NCBI GenBank assembly: GCA_963843465.1
Contig: CAWJKP010000005.1
Span: 62,001-126,000 of the forward strand
DNA: 64,000 bases
DNA from: CAWJKP01 sp963843465
GTDB lineage: Bacteria; Planctomycetota; Planctomycetia; Pirellulales; Thermoguttaceae
Direction of reading: 5' to 3'
Position numbers and translations under genes: made by a program. How positions within the stretch are numbered: position 1 is the stretch's first letter; each line of letters begins with the position of its first letter. A model generated the notes under the pieces. It was not told the origin of the DNA. It did not search any database and saw nothing but the letters and a program-made list of their open reading frames with translations. Of the stretch, positions 35,679-45,347 are shown one piece after another.

Positions 35679-36528
35679 ATGAGCGAAGAGACGGTCCTTG
35701 CCGGCCCCCCGCCGCTGGATTCCAGCGCCGATCTGGAAACGGTCCTGACCGCCTGGCATACGGCCACCTTGCGGCTGGAGCAGACGCACGAGGCATTGCG
35801 GGCGGAGGTCCAACGGCTGACCGACGAGCTGGCGCTGAAGAACCGCGAGCTGGCCCGCAAGAACCGCCTGGCCGACCTGGGGCAGATGGCTTCGCACATC
35901 GCCCACGAAGTCCGCAACAATCTCGTCCCCGTGACGCTCTACCTGAGCCTCTTGCGGCGGCGGATCTCCGCCGACCCGGGGAGCCTCGAAGTGCTGGACA
36001 AGATCGCGGCCGGTTTCGCGGCGCTGGACGTGACCGTCAACGACCTGTTGAACTTCACCGCCGACCGCGACCCGCACCGGCAGACGTTCGCCGTGAAGAA
36101 GCTGGCCGAAGAGGTGCTGGGCTCGTTGGCGCCGCAGTTGGCCGCCCAGCGGATCCAAGCGGCGGTGACGGTCGGCGAGGGCCTGCTGATGACGGCCGAT
36201 CGCGACATGCTCCGCCGCGCGATCTTGAACCTCGTGCTGAACGCCCTGGACGTGATGCCCTCCGGGGGCGTGCTCGCGCTGGACGCCGACGACGACGAGC
36301 GCGGCGTATCGATCTCCGTGGGCGACAGCGGGCCGGGGATGTCGGAGGAAGCCGGCCGGCGGGCCTTCGAGCCTTTCTTCACCACCAAGCCCGGCGGCAC
36401 GGGTTTGGGCCTGGCCATTGTCTACCGCGTCGCCGAAGCCCACGGAGGCCAGGCGGCCGGCGGAAACCGGCCCGGCGGGGCGCGCTCTTTACGCTTACCA
36501 TTCCCTTTCCCGCCCAGGAGGCCGCGGC

Positions 36529-36532
<4 letters not shown>
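35679..36532 (+). CDS. Sensor histidine kinase (FlrB/FleS-like), frame break near 36480
   Basis: Soluble histidine kinase of about 284 aa. N-terminal coiled coil (residues 30-75), H-box HIAHEVRNNLVP with the phosphoacceptor His, N-box NLVLNALDVM, G1 GDSGPGM and G2 TTKPGGTGLGLAI. No membrane segment. The frame changes in ggggcgcgctc; removing one CG (or adding a base) gives GALFTLTIPFPAQEAAA and a TGA that overlaps the next ATG (ATGA), the expected coupling with its response regulator. ATG 35679 has a gagga ribosome binding site. It probably phosphorylates the regulator at 36529. Confidence 0.85.
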
Positions 36533-38025
<1,493 letters not shown>

Positions 38026-38072
38026 CGCAATCGGCAGGTTTTGCCGAGCGGCATCGGCAAAATCCGCCGTTG

Positions 38073-38136
38073 GAAGGATGAGGGATGAAGGATGAAGGAT
38101 GAAGATTGAAAGCTGATAGCTGATAGTTGAAAGCTC
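38073..38136. repeat. Heptamer-like tandem repeats of two unit types
   Basis: gatgagggatgaaggatgaa units followed by gctgatagctgatagttgaa units, between the regulator stop and the flgB promoter. Confidence 0.85.
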
Positions 38137-38142
38137 GACAGC

Positions 38143-38158
38143 CGGCACGGCGATTGCT
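38143..38158 (+). promoter_or_regulatory. Sigma-54 promoter of the flagellar operon
   Basis: CGGCACGGCGATTGCT: -24 GG at 38144-38145, -12 GC at 38156-38157, with the required 10-base spacing. It differs from the consensus TGGCACG-N4-TTGCT only at the first T. Expected transcription start about 38169, which leaves a leader of only about 13 bases before flgB. Confidence 0.75.
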
Positions 38159-38181
38159 TGGCATAGGTAGCGTGTAATCCG

Positions 38182-38595
38182 ATGTACGAAGGTCTCTTCC
38201 ATTCGACGACGATCCCCATCCTGGAGCAGATGGTCCAGTTCAGCCAGGCCCGGCAAACGATCCTGGCGGGCAACATCGCCAACCTGGATACGCCCGGCTA
38301 CCAAGCGAAGGACCTCTCGGTCGAGGGTTTTCAGACGCGGATGCGGGAGGCCATCGAGGCCGGGCACGCGGCCGGAGCTGAAATGTCGCCCGGCGAAATG
38401 GGAGCGCTTCACGCCATGCCGATGGCCGCGGTGGCCAAGATGTCCCAGGTGATCCTGCGGCACGACGGCGGCGACGTAAGCTTGGAAAGCCAGGTCACCG
38501 AGTTGGTCAAGAACCAGATGCAGCACAACCTGGCGATTTCGATCATGCAGAACCAGTACCACTTGCTGCAGACGGCCATCAGCGAGCGGTTGTAA
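38182..38595 (+). CDS. flgB: Flagellar basal-body rod protein FlgB
   Basis: A 137-aa proximal-rod subunit. The rod-protein N-terminus ILAGNIANLDTPGYQAKDL and the C-terminal heptad helix VTELVKNQMQHNLAISIMQNQYHLL are clear. ATG 38182 follows ataggtag. First gene of the basal-body operon and directly behind a sigma-54 promoter. Exported by the flagellar type III system and assembled with FlgC and FliE. Confidence 0.93.
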   Translation: MYEGLFHSTTIPILEQMVQFSQARQTILAGNIANLDTPGYQAKDLSVEGFQTRMREAIEAGHAAGAEMSPGEMGALHAMPMAAVAKMSQVILRHDGGDVSLESQVTELVKNQMQHNLAISIMQNQYHLLQTAISERL

Positions 38596-38596
38596 G

Positions 38597-38650
38597 GTAC
38601 TCATCACGCTCCGCGTGATGGGGCTCATCACGCGGAGCGTGACGAGTACG
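38597..38650. repeat. R3 repeat
   Basis: tactcatcacgctccgcgtga and its inverse between flgB and flgC; could form a hairpin in the operon transcript. Confidence 0.92.
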
Positions 38651-38684
38651 ATAACGACGTAGACGCACTAAGGAGCGCATCGCT

Positions 38685-39104
38685 ATGTTTTCGTCGCTCG
38701 ACATCAGCACCAGCGCCTTGGTGGCCCAGCGGGCCCGCATGAACGCGATCTCCAGTAACCTGGCCAACCTCTCCACCACGCACAACGAGGCTGGAGAGGC
38801 GGAGCCCTATCAGCCGCGGTACGTGGTCTTCCAGGCGGTTGCCAGCGGGAGCAACGGGGCCGAGGGAGTTCGGGTGAGCGAGGTCCAGATCGACCGCAGC
38901 GCGGAGCCCCGCTGGAAGTACGAGCCCGGCCACCCCGATGCCCTCAAGGAGGGACCGCACAAGGGATACGTCGCCTACCCGGGCGTGGACATGATGACCG
39001 AGATGACCAACGCCATGGAGGCCGCCCGGGCCTACGAGGCCAACCTGGGCGCGATGGCGATCACCAAAGACATGCACCAGCAGTCGTTGAGGATTATCGC
39101 CTGA
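38685..39104 (+). CDS. flgC: Flagellar basal-body rod protein FlgC
   Basis: A 139-aa rod subunit. N-terminal DISTSALVAQRARMNAISSNLANLSTT and C-terminal GVDMMTEMTNAMEAARAYEANLGAM are the conserved axial-protein ends, with the internal YVAYPGVD link. Its stop overlaps the fliE start by one base (TGATG). Confidence 0.93.
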   Translation: MFSSLDISTSALVAQRARMNAISSNLANLSTTHNEAGEAEPYQPRYVVFQAVASGSNGAEGVRVSEVQIDRSAEPRWKYEPGHPDALKEGPHKGYVAYPGVDMMTEMTNAMEAARAYEANLGAMAITKDMHQQSLRIIA

Positions 39105-39403
39105 TGAACCCCGTCAACCCGCTCGCCGCCTCGTCGATTCTCCCGCTGCCTTCGCTGGCCCAGCCCGCGGCGGAAAGCGGCGGCCAATCGTTCAAGGATT
39201 GCCTGCTCAATTCGATCAACGAGGTCAACTCGATGCAGCACGCCGCCGACCAGGCCGTGGAGAAGCTGGCCGGCGGCGGCGACATAGACCCGGCCGAAGT
39301 GCTGCACGCCGTGCAGAAGGCCAACGTCGCTTTCCAGATGATGATGCAGATGCGGAATAAGATCGTTCAAGCGTACCAGGACATACAAAATGTCCGCGTT
39401 TAG
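39104..39403 (+). CDS. fliE: Flagellar hook-basal body complex protein FliE
   Basis: A 99-aa protein linking the MS-ring to the rod. The conserved C-terminal part is clear: INEVNSMQHAADQAVEKLAGG, then AVQKANVAFQMMMQMRNKIVQAYQDI. Length is normal. It is translationally coupled to flgC. Confidence 0.92.
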   Translation: MNPVNPLAASSILPLPSLAQPAAESGGQSFKDCLLNSINEVNSMQHAADQAVEKLAGGGDIDPAEVLHAVQKANVAFQMMMQMRNKIVQAYQDIQNVRV

Positions 39404-39416
39404 CTAGGATCCACGG

Positions 39417-41120
39417 ATGGATTTCCTCAACCGAGCGCTGGCCCAAGTCAGGGACCTCTTCCTCTCCATGACCCCCGGGGCGCGGATCACCGCGGGCCTG
39501 TTGTTGGGCGTGGTGGTGATCAGCCTGGCGTACCTCTTCCATAGCGGCGTCGGCAGCGGCGAAACCTATCTCTTCGGCGGCGCGGCCTTCACGTCGAGCG
39601 AGCAGCAGGCGATGGAAGCCGCCTTTGCCAAGGCCGGACTGAATGGCTACGAGATCGAGGGCGGAAAGATTCGCGTGCCCCGCGGCCAGCAAAACGTCTA
39701 TATCGCCGCGCTGGGTCCCGGCAAAGCCCTGCCGCATAACTTCGCCGATCTGCTGGAAGCGGCCGTCAGCGAATCCAATCCCTTCCGTCCCCGCGAGGCC
39801 GCGGCGGCCGCCATCGAAACGGCGAAGATGAAGGAGCTTTCGATCATCATCGGCAAAATGAACGGCATCGACGACGCCACGGTAATGTTCGGCTCGAAGG
39901 ACAAGCCCGGCCTGCTCCACGAGATCACCCGCACCGCCTCGGTCACCGTCAAGCCCCGCGGCAACGAAGCGCTCAGTGCCGAGCTGGCCGACTCGATCCG
40001 CTCGATGGTCGCCTCGGCGATGGCCATCGAGCGCTCGAACATCACCGTCACCGACCGCAACACGGGCCGCACCGATCAGTGCGGGCCGGAAGAGGCGGGC
40101 GGGGCCGCCAGCGCCTACGCCAAGGCCAAGCAGGAGCAAGAACGGCAGTACCAGGAGAAGATCGTCAAGGCCCTGGCCTATGTCCCCGGCGTGAACGTGC
40201 AATGCGACGTCACGCTGGACCCCGAGCAGGTCCACCGCGAGACGGAGGTCAAGTACGATCCCAAGACGGTCCCCGTCGACGTGGTTGATGAGACCCATTC
40301 CCGTTCCAACGACGGGTCGGGCTCCGTCGGCGGCGTGCCCGGCCTCCAGTCGCAGGGCGCCAACACGAAGATGTCGCTCAGCGCCGGCGGCGGCGGCAAA
40401 GGGTCCCACGAGGAGGACGAAACGAGCACCCGCCACGAGAAGAGTAACGCCGGCGGGACGCGGATCGAAAAAGAGACCGCCGGGCTGACCCCCAAGGAGG
40501 TCAAGGTCTCGGTGCAGGTCCCGCAGAGCTACTTCCGCAAGGTCTGGGAGGAGCAGAATCGGCCGGAGCCGGGCCAGCCGGCCAAATCGCCCACCGCCGC
40601 CGATCTGGAACAGGTGCAGACGCAGAAGATGACCGACATCCGCAGTTGCGTGGCCAACCTGCTGCCCCGGCCCGCCGGCGCTACCGACCTGACCCATTTC
40701 GACCCGACGCAATGGGTGAAGGTCACGCCCTTTCAAGACATCAAGCCGGCGGAGATTCCGCCGACTCCCTTCCGCGACGACGTGCTGAACTGGCTGAACC
40801 AGTACTGGACCACGCTGGGCCTGATCGGCCTGGGGATGGTGAGCCTGGTGATGCTGCGATCGATGGTCCGCTCGATCCCGGCGGCCGGCGAAGCCGCCGG
40901 GGCTAACAGCCGATCTGCGTCCGCCGGCCCCGGCGGCCACGCCGGCGCGGCGGCGGCGCAATCCGAGGCAGAGGAAGCGGAGGAGGAGCCCGCCGCGCCT
41001 GCGAAGACGCGTCGCTTCGCCATCGCCGGCGGCTCGCTCAAGGACGATCTCTCGGAGTTGGTCAGCACCGACCCGGACACGGCCGCCAACATCCTTCGCA
41101 ACTGGATCGGAACGGGCTGA
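39417..41120 (+). CDS. fliF: Flagellar MS-ring protein FliF
   Basis: A 567-aa membrane-ring protein. N-terminal membrane segment near residues 25-42, ring-building domains (FTSSEQQAMEAAFAKAGL, MKELSIIIGKMNGIDDATVMF), a low-complexity Gly/Ser insert near residues 300-345, a second membrane segment about 465-485 (LGLIGLGMVSLVMLRSMV) and a cytoplasmic tail ending LSELVSTDPDTAANILRNWIG, the FliG-binding helix. An R2 repeat is inserted in frame between the last membrane segment and that helix. Confidence 0.9.
   Translation: MDFLNRALAQVRDLFLSMTPGARITAGLLLGVVVISLAYLFHSGVGSGETYLFGGAAFTSSEQQAMEAAFAKAGLNGYEIEGGKIRVPRGQQNVYIAALGPGKALPHNFADLLEAAVSESNPFRPREAAAAAIETAKMKELSIIIGKMNGIDDATVMFGSKDKPGLLHEITRTASVTVKPRGNEALSAELADSIRSMVASAMAIERSNITVTDRNTGRTDQCGPEEAGGAASAYAKAKQEQERQYQEKIVKALAYVPGVNVQCDVTLDPEQVHRETEVKYDPKTVPVDVVDETHSRSNDGSGSVGGVPGLQSQGANTKMSLSAGGGGKGSHEEDETSTRHEKSNAGGTRIEKETAGLTPKEVKVSVQVPQSYFRKVWEEQNRPEPGQPAKSPTAADLEQVQTQKMTDIRSCVANLLPRPAGATDLTHFDPTQWVKVTPFQDIKPAEIPPTPFRDDVLNWLNQYWTTLGLIGLGMVSLVMLRSMVRSIPAAGEAAGANSRSASAGPGGHAGAAAAQSEAEEAEEEPAAPAKTRRFAIAGGSLKDDLSELVSTDPDTAANILRNWIGTG
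40886..40949. repeat. R2 repeat inside fliF
   Basis: gaagccgccggggctaacag and inverse ccccggcggccacgccggcg, in frame between membrane segment two and the FliG-binding tail. Confidence 0.88.
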
Positions 41121-41123
41121 TCA

Positions 41124-42259
41124 ATGACGACCGACTCGAAACAAAACGGCATTCGCAAAGCGGCAATCCTGGTGTCCGCCCTGTCGCCGGCCGCCGCCGA
41201 GCGGCTCTTGACCCAGATGCAGCCCCGGCAGGTGGAAGAGGTCCGCCGCGTGCAAAGCGCCCTGGGGCCGATCGATGCCCAGGAGCAGCAGGCGGTGATC
41301 GAGGAGTTCTTTAACCTGTCGCCCGAGCTGCCGGGCGTCGAGATCGACGAATCCCTGGCCCGCAAGATCGCTGGGCGGACCACGGGCGAGCCTGTAGGGA
41401 ACGCCCTCCGTGGCGTTCCTGACGCTGCCAGCGGGCCATCGTGCTCGCCCCGGAACGCCACAGAGGGCGTTCCCTACAGTGGTCTGCCCCACCATCGCTC
41501 GCGTCTCGAACCTTTTAGCGGAAGAGATCCCTTTTGCTCCGCCGACTCGACGGAGTCGTCCGAGTCCAAGTCGCCGCCGTTCCGCTTCCTGCAGCAGGCG
41601 GAGGACGACAAACTCGTGAAGATTCTCGGCAGCGAGCGTCCGCAGACGATCGCCCTGGTGCTGTCGCACCTGCCGCCGGAGCAGGCCGGGGCCGTGCTGA
41701 TCCGCTTCGCGCCGGCGGTGCAGGTGGAGATCATCCGCCGGCTGGTGGACCTGGAAGAGACGCACCCGGAAATTCTCCGCGAGGTGGGTCATGCTCTGGA
41801 GGTCCGGCTCTCGGAGCAAGTCCGCGTGCAGCGGCGGCGGGTGGCGGGGTTGGCCGCCGTCGAAGGAATCCTCGAGGCGTCGGGCAGCCAGGTCAGCACG
41901 CAGATCTTCGAGAACCTGGCCACGCTGGACCGCTCGCTGGCCGACAAGCTCGGGCCCCAGCGGCTGGAGTTCTCCGAGCTGGTGTACCAGGACGACCAGG
42001 CCCTGGCCACGCTTTTGACGGCGGCCGGCCGTGAGCTGTGGATGCTGGCCCTGGTCGGCGCGCGCCGGCCCTGGTCCAGCGGGTCTTGCGGCGGCTCCCG
42101 GCGGCCGAGGCGGAGGCCTTCCGGCATCATCTGGACCATCTTGGCCCGACGCGGCTGAGCGACGTCGAAGAGTCTCGGCGGCGGATCGAGGAACTGGCGC
42201 GGCGGCTGGTCTTGCAGCACCGGATCACCTTGACGCAGGAGTTAGAAGTTAGGAGTTAG
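41124..42259 (+). CDS. fliG: Flagellar motor switch protein FliG, frame break near 42060
   Basis: Rotor protein that receives torque from the stator. N-domain RKAAILVSALSPAAAERLL; middle domain RPQTIALVLSHLPPEQAGAVL; armadillo C-domain LEFSELVYQDDQALATLLTAAG. At ggcgcgcgccgg the frame changes; the second frame gives PALVQRVLRRLPAAEAEAFRHHLDHLGPTRL and ends at 42259. In E. coli terms the torque residues R281, D288 and D289 are Ala, His and His, although R297 is kept. An R5 repeat lies in frame between the N and middle domains. The last residues (TQELEVRS) and the stop are encoded by a heptamer repeat. Confidence 0.9.
41393..41479. repeat. R5 palindromic repeat inside fliG
   Basis: Ends ctgtagggaacgccctccg and cagagggcgttccctacag, in frame in the linker between FliG domains N and M; the other copy is in the permease gene at 20345. 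Confidence 0.92.
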
Positions 42260-42273
42260 AAGGAAGGAGTTGA
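42236..42273. repeat. ttaggag-type repeat, left end of cassette 1
   Basis: caggagttagaagttaggag plus ttagaaggaagg; carries the fliG stop codon. The inverse units follow the enclosed gene at 42621-42659. Confidence 0.9.
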
Positions 42274-42274
42274 C

Positions 42275-42640
42275 ATGAGAGTGCCGGCAAAGTCGTTTCA
42301 GGACTTGATTGTTTGGCAAAAGGCCCATGCGTTCGTCTTGCAGGTTTATCTGGTTACCCGCCGTTTTCCTAAGGAGGAGTTGTACGGACTTACGTCGCAG
42401 TTTCGTCGTGCCGGCGTTTCGATTCCCGCCAACATTGCCGAGGGATTTCGCAAGCAATCAAAGCAGGACAAAGCGAGATTCCTGAACACTTCGGAAGGCT
42501 CTTTGGAGGAGTGTCGCTATTACCTGATCCTTGCCCACGACCTGCACTACTTGGACAAAAGGTTGCTCTGGGAGATGACCGAAGAAGTCGGCCGCCTGCT
42601 CAACGGTTACCGCTCCGCCATTCTAACTCCTAACTCCTAA
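42275..42640 (+). CDS. Four-helix-bundle protein (23S IVS / S23 family), copy 1
   Basis: A 121-aa all-helical protein of the family first known from 23S rRNA intervening sequences. Seen: SFQDLIVWQKAHAFVLQVY, FPKEELYGLTSQFRRAGVSIPANIAEG and EGSLEECRYYLILAHDL. Members form pentameric or similar helical bundles and resemble the Avd accessory protein of diversity-generating retroelements; cellular role unknown. It interrupts fliG-fliH. The last residues (ILTPNS) and stop codon lie inside the right-hand heptamer repeat, so gene and repeat are a unit. About 89 percent identical (13 differences in 121) to copy 2 at 43391. Confidence 0.92.
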   Translation: MRVPAKSFQDLIVWQKAHAFVLQVYLVTRRFPKEELYGLTSQFRRAGVSIPANIAEGFRKQSKQDKARFLNTSEGSLEECRYYLILAHDLHYLDKRLLWEMTEEVGRLLNGYRSAILTPNS

Positions 42641-42659
42641 CTCCTAACTCCTAACTTCT
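42621..42659. repeat. taactcc-type repeat, right end of cassette 1
   Basis: ctaactcctaactcctaact units ending cttct directly before the fliH ATG; includes the stop codon of the four-helix-bundle gene. Confidence 0.92.
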
Positions 42660-43319
42660 ATGTCGATGTCGACGATCATCAAAGCCGGCGACGGGCTGCA
42701 AAAGGGCCAGGGCGTGCCCTTCAATTTCGACGACCTGGCCGGCCAGGCCCAGCGCTACCTGGAAAAAGTCCGCGGGGAAGCGCTGCAAATCGTCGCCAAG
42801 GCCCAGAAGGACGCCCAGGCGCTGCGGCAAAAGGCCGAAGTCGAGGGCCACAAGGCGGGCCGGGCGGCGGTCGAGCAGTTGATCCAAAAGCAGCTTGGCG
42901 CGCAGTTGACGACCCTCATGCCGGCCCTGCGCCAGGCCGTCGAGGAGATCCGGCACGCCCGCCAAAGCTGGCTCATCCATTGGGAGAAGAGTGCGGTCCA
43001 CGTGGCGGCGGCGATCGCCGGGCGGCTGGCTCGCCGGGAGCTTTCGCAACATCCGCAGATCCCGCTGCCCTTGGTTCGCGAAGCCTTGGAGCTGGCCGCC
43101 GGCAGCGCGGAGCTGCGGCTGTACCTAAGCCCGGGCGACCTCGCCGCTTTGAAGCCCCAAGTCGAGGCCCTGCTGGCGGAGTTCTCTGCGCTGGGCACGG
43201 CCGAGCTGGTGGCCGATCCCCAGGTCACGCCTGGCGGTTGCCGCGTCGAGACCCGATTCGGCACCATTGATCAGACGTTCGAGGCACAATTGGCTAGGAT
43301 CGAGGAGGAGCTAACGTAG
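42660..43319 (+). CDS. fliH: Flagellar assembly protein FliH
   Basis: A 219-aa regulator of the flagellar export ATPase FliI. Long coiled-coil N-terminus (YLEKVRGEALQIVAKAQKDAQALRQKAEVEGHKAG) and the C-terminal VATPase-stalk-like region ending TPGGCRVETRFGTIDQTFEAQLARIEEEL. The start ATG 42660 has no Shine-Dalgarno, being preceded directly by repeat units; ATG 42666 is also in frame. It lies between two four-helix-bundle cassettes. Confidence 0.88.
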   Translation: MSMSTIIKAGDGLQKGQGVPFNFDDLAGQAQRYLEKVRGEALQIVAKAQKDAQALRQKAEVEGHKAGRAAVEQLIQKQLGAQLTTLMPALRQAVEEIRHARQSWLIHWEKSAVHVAAAIAGRLARRELSQHPQIPLPLVREALELAAGSAELRLYLSPGDLAALKPQVEALLAEFSALGTAELVADPQVTPGGCRVETRFGTIDQTFEAQLARIEEELT

Positions 43320-43380
43320 GAGTTAGAAGTTAGAAGTTAGAAGTTAGGAGTTAGAAGTTAGGAGTTAGAAGTTAGAAAGG
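43316..43380. repeat. ttaggag-type repeat, left end of cassette 2
   Basis: tag gagttagaagttagaagtt units in tandem from the fliH stop codon (TAG, part of the first unit) to the ribosome binding site of the next gene. Confidence 0.92.
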
Positions 43381-43390
43381 AGGAGGTTAC

Positions 43391-43756
43391 ATGAAAGCGC
43401 CGGCGAAGTCGTTTCAAGATTTGATTGTGTGGCAAAAGGCCCATGCGTTCGTCGTGCAGGTATATACGGCCACGCGCAGATTTCCGAAGGAGGAGTTGTA
43501 CGGGCTTACGTCGCAGTTTCGTCGCGCCGCGGTGTCCATTCCCGCCAACATTGCCGAGGGATTTCGCAAGCAATCGAAGCAGGACAAAGCGAGGTTCTTG
43601 AACATTTCCGAAGGCTCTTTGGAGGAGTGCCGATATTACTTGATTCTCGCCCACGACCTGGGCCACCTGGACAAGAGGCCGATGTGGGAGTTGACTGAAG
43701 AAGTCGGTCGTCTCCGCAACGGCTACCGCTCCGCCATTCTAACTCCTAACTCCTAA
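43391..43756 (+). CDS. Four-helix-bundle protein (23S IVS / S23 family), copy 2
   Basis: A 121-aa protein nearly identical to copy 1 (42275-42640), differing mainly in the first helix (VVQVYTAT) and near HDLGHLDKRPMWEL. It interrupts fliH-fliI. Start ATG 43391 follows aaaggaggaggtta, a strong ribosome binding site carried by the cassette itself. As in copy 1, the final residues ILTPNS and stop come from the right-hand repeat. Two copies side by side in one operon point to recent insertion or duplication of the whole cassette. Confidence 0.92.
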   Translation: MKAPAKSFQDLIVWQKAHAFVVQVYTATRRFPKEELYGLTSQFRRAAVSIPANIAEGFRKQSKQDKARFLNISEGSLEECRYYLILAHDLGHLDKRPMWELTEEVGRLRNGYRSAILTPNS

Positions 43757-43768
43757 CTCCTAACTTCT
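43738..43768. repeat. taactcc-type repeat, right end of cassette 2
   Basis: ctaactcctaactcctaact units ending cttct directly before the fliI ATG. Confidence 0.92.
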
Positions 43769-45181
43769 ATGAACTTTACCGACCCACTCGCAGCACTGAT
43801 GCCGACCGCGCTTTGCGGGAGCGTGGCCAGGACCGTGGGGATGACCGTTTCGGCGGCCGGGTTCCCGGCGCCGGTCGGGGCCCTGGCCGAGATCCAGAGC
43901 CAAACGGGCACTCCCCTGCTGGCCGAGGTGATCGGGTTCCGCGACGATCTGACGCTGCTCTATCCCTACAGCGATCTGGCGGGAGTCCGTCACGGCAACC
44001 GCGTGCGGCTGGTGCGGACGGCCCGCTGGCTGCGCGTGGGCAGCGAGTTGTTGGGCCGGGTCGTCGACGCCCAGGGAAACGCCGTCGACGGCAAGCCCCA
44101 GCCGGCGCTGGGCGACCGCGTCGGCTTCTACCGCCGGCCGCCGCACCCCTGCGACCGCCCGCGGATCGACCAGCCGTTGTCGACCGGGATCCGCGCGATC
44201 GACGGACTGTTGACCTGCGGCAAGGGGCAGCGGGTGGGGGTCTTCGCGGGCTCGGGCGTGGGCAAGAGCGTAACCCTGGGGATGATGGCCCGCTACACGG
44301 CCGCCGACGTAATCGTCATCGCCCTGATCGGCGAGCGGGGCCGCGAGGTCAACGACTTCCTCCAGCGCGACCTGGGCCCGCAGGGAATGGCCAAGAGCGT
44401 GGTGGTCGTGGCCACCAGCAACGAGCCGGCCCTGGTCCGCGTCCATGCGGCCTCCACCGCCACGGCGATCGCCGAATACTTCCGCGACCAGGGCAAGGAC
44501 GTGCTGCTGCTGATGGACTCGCTGACCCGCTTCGCCCTGGCGCAGCGCGAAATCGGCCTGGCCGCCGGCGAGCCGCCCACCACCCGCGGCTACCCGCCCT
44601 CGGTCTTCGCCTTGCTGCCTAAGCTTGTGGAGCGGGCGGGCCGCAGTCCCCGGGGCAGCATCACCGCCTTCTACACGGTGCTGGTCGAAGGCGACGACCC
44701 CAACGAGCCCATCTCCGACGCCGTCCGCGGACTCTTGGACGGTCACCTCTGGCTCTCCCGCAAGTTGGCCACCAAGGGCCACTATCCGTCCATCGACGTC
44801 CTGGAAAGCCTTAGCCGGCTGATGCCCGACGTCGTCGGCGAGGAGCACCAGCAGGCCGCCTTCCTGGTCCGCACGCTCCTGTCGGCCTATCGCGACCACG
44901 AGGACCTGATCTCCATCGGGGCCTATCGCCGCGGCAGCAATTCCCAGGTCGACTTGGCGATCGAGATGCAGGAGCCGCTGAGTCTCTACGTTCGCCAGAA
45001 GGTGGACGAGCGATCTTCGGTCGAGGACGCCCGCAACCTGCTCCTGTTGTTCCGCCAGCGGGCGGCCCAGCGGCTGGCGGCGGCCCGAAGCGCGGCGAAT
45101 CCTGGCGGCGATAAGGGCAACGCAGAAGCTAGGAGTCAGGAGGCAGGAGTCAGGAGTCAGGAGTCAGGAGGTAGGAGGTAG
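43769..45181 (+). CDS. fliI: Flagellum-specific ATP synthase FliI
   Basis: Export ATPase of the flagellar type III apparatus, related to F1 beta. Seen: GIRAIDGLLTCGKGQRVG, Walker A FAGSGVGKSVTLGMMAR, IGERGREVNDFL, Walker B VLLLMDSLTRFALAQREI, RGYPPSVFALLPKLVERAG and the C-terminal IGAYRRGSN. The final 20 or so residues (ARSQEAGVRSQESGGRR) and stop come from a heptamer-like repeat. ATG 43769 abuts the cassette-2 repeat and has no Shine-Dalgarno. Confidence 0.93.
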   Translation: MNFTDPLAALMPTALCGSVARTVGMTVSAAGFPAPVGALAEIQSQTGTPLLAEVIGFRDDLTLLYPYSDLAGVRHGNRVRLVRTARWLRVGSELLGRVVDAQGNAVDGKPQPALGDRVGFYRRPPHPCDRPRIDQPLSTGIRAIDGLLTCGKGQRVGVFAGSGVGKSVTLGMMARYTAADVIVIALIGERGREVNDFLQRDLGPQGMAKSVVVVATSNEPALVRVHAASTATAIAEYFRDQGKDVLLLMDSLTRFALAQREIGLAAGEPPTTRGYPPSVFALLPKLVERAGRSPRGSITAFYTVLVEGDDPNEPISDAVRGLLDGHLWLSRKLATKGHYPSIDVLESLSRLMPDVVGEEHQQAAFLVRTLLSAYRDHEDLISIGAYRRGSNSQVDLAIEMQEPLSLYVRQKVDERSSVEDARNLLLLFRQRAAQRLAAARSAANPGGDKGNAEARSQEAGVRSQESGGRR

Positions 45182-45216
45182 GAGGTAGGAGGTAGGAGGT
45201 AGGAGGTAGGAGGTCA
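45123..45216. repeat. aggaggt/aggagtc tandem repeats at fliI end
   Basis: aggagtcaggagtcaggagg then gtaggaggtaggaggtagg units; they encode the fliI tail and its stop codon and run on for 35 bases. Confidence 0.9.
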
Positions 45217-45249
45217 GGGTGAGGGGAAGCAGCGTTAGGGAGCGAAACG

Positions 45250-45347
45250 CGTTTCAGATTTCAGAGTTTCAGATCTCAAATTTCATATTCTGTTTCAAGA
45301 CCCAAGAGCCAAGACCCAAGAGCCAAGGCCAAAATCCAAAATAATCC
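45250..45347. repeat. tttcagat and ccaagag/ccaaaat tandem repeats before fliJ
   Basis: tttcagatttcagagtttcag followed by gacccaagagccaagaccc and ccaaaatccaaaa units, stopping three bases before ATG 45348. Confidence 0.85.

Noticed and set aside
42275..43756. A diversity-generating retroelement, because the four-helix-bundle proteins resemble Avd
   Set aside because: No reverse transcriptase gene and no template/variable repeat pair with adenine-biased differences is visible in the window.
42275..43756. 23S rRNA intervening sequences
   Set aside because: The protein family is associated with them, but there is no rRNA sequence here; the genes sit in a flagellar operon.
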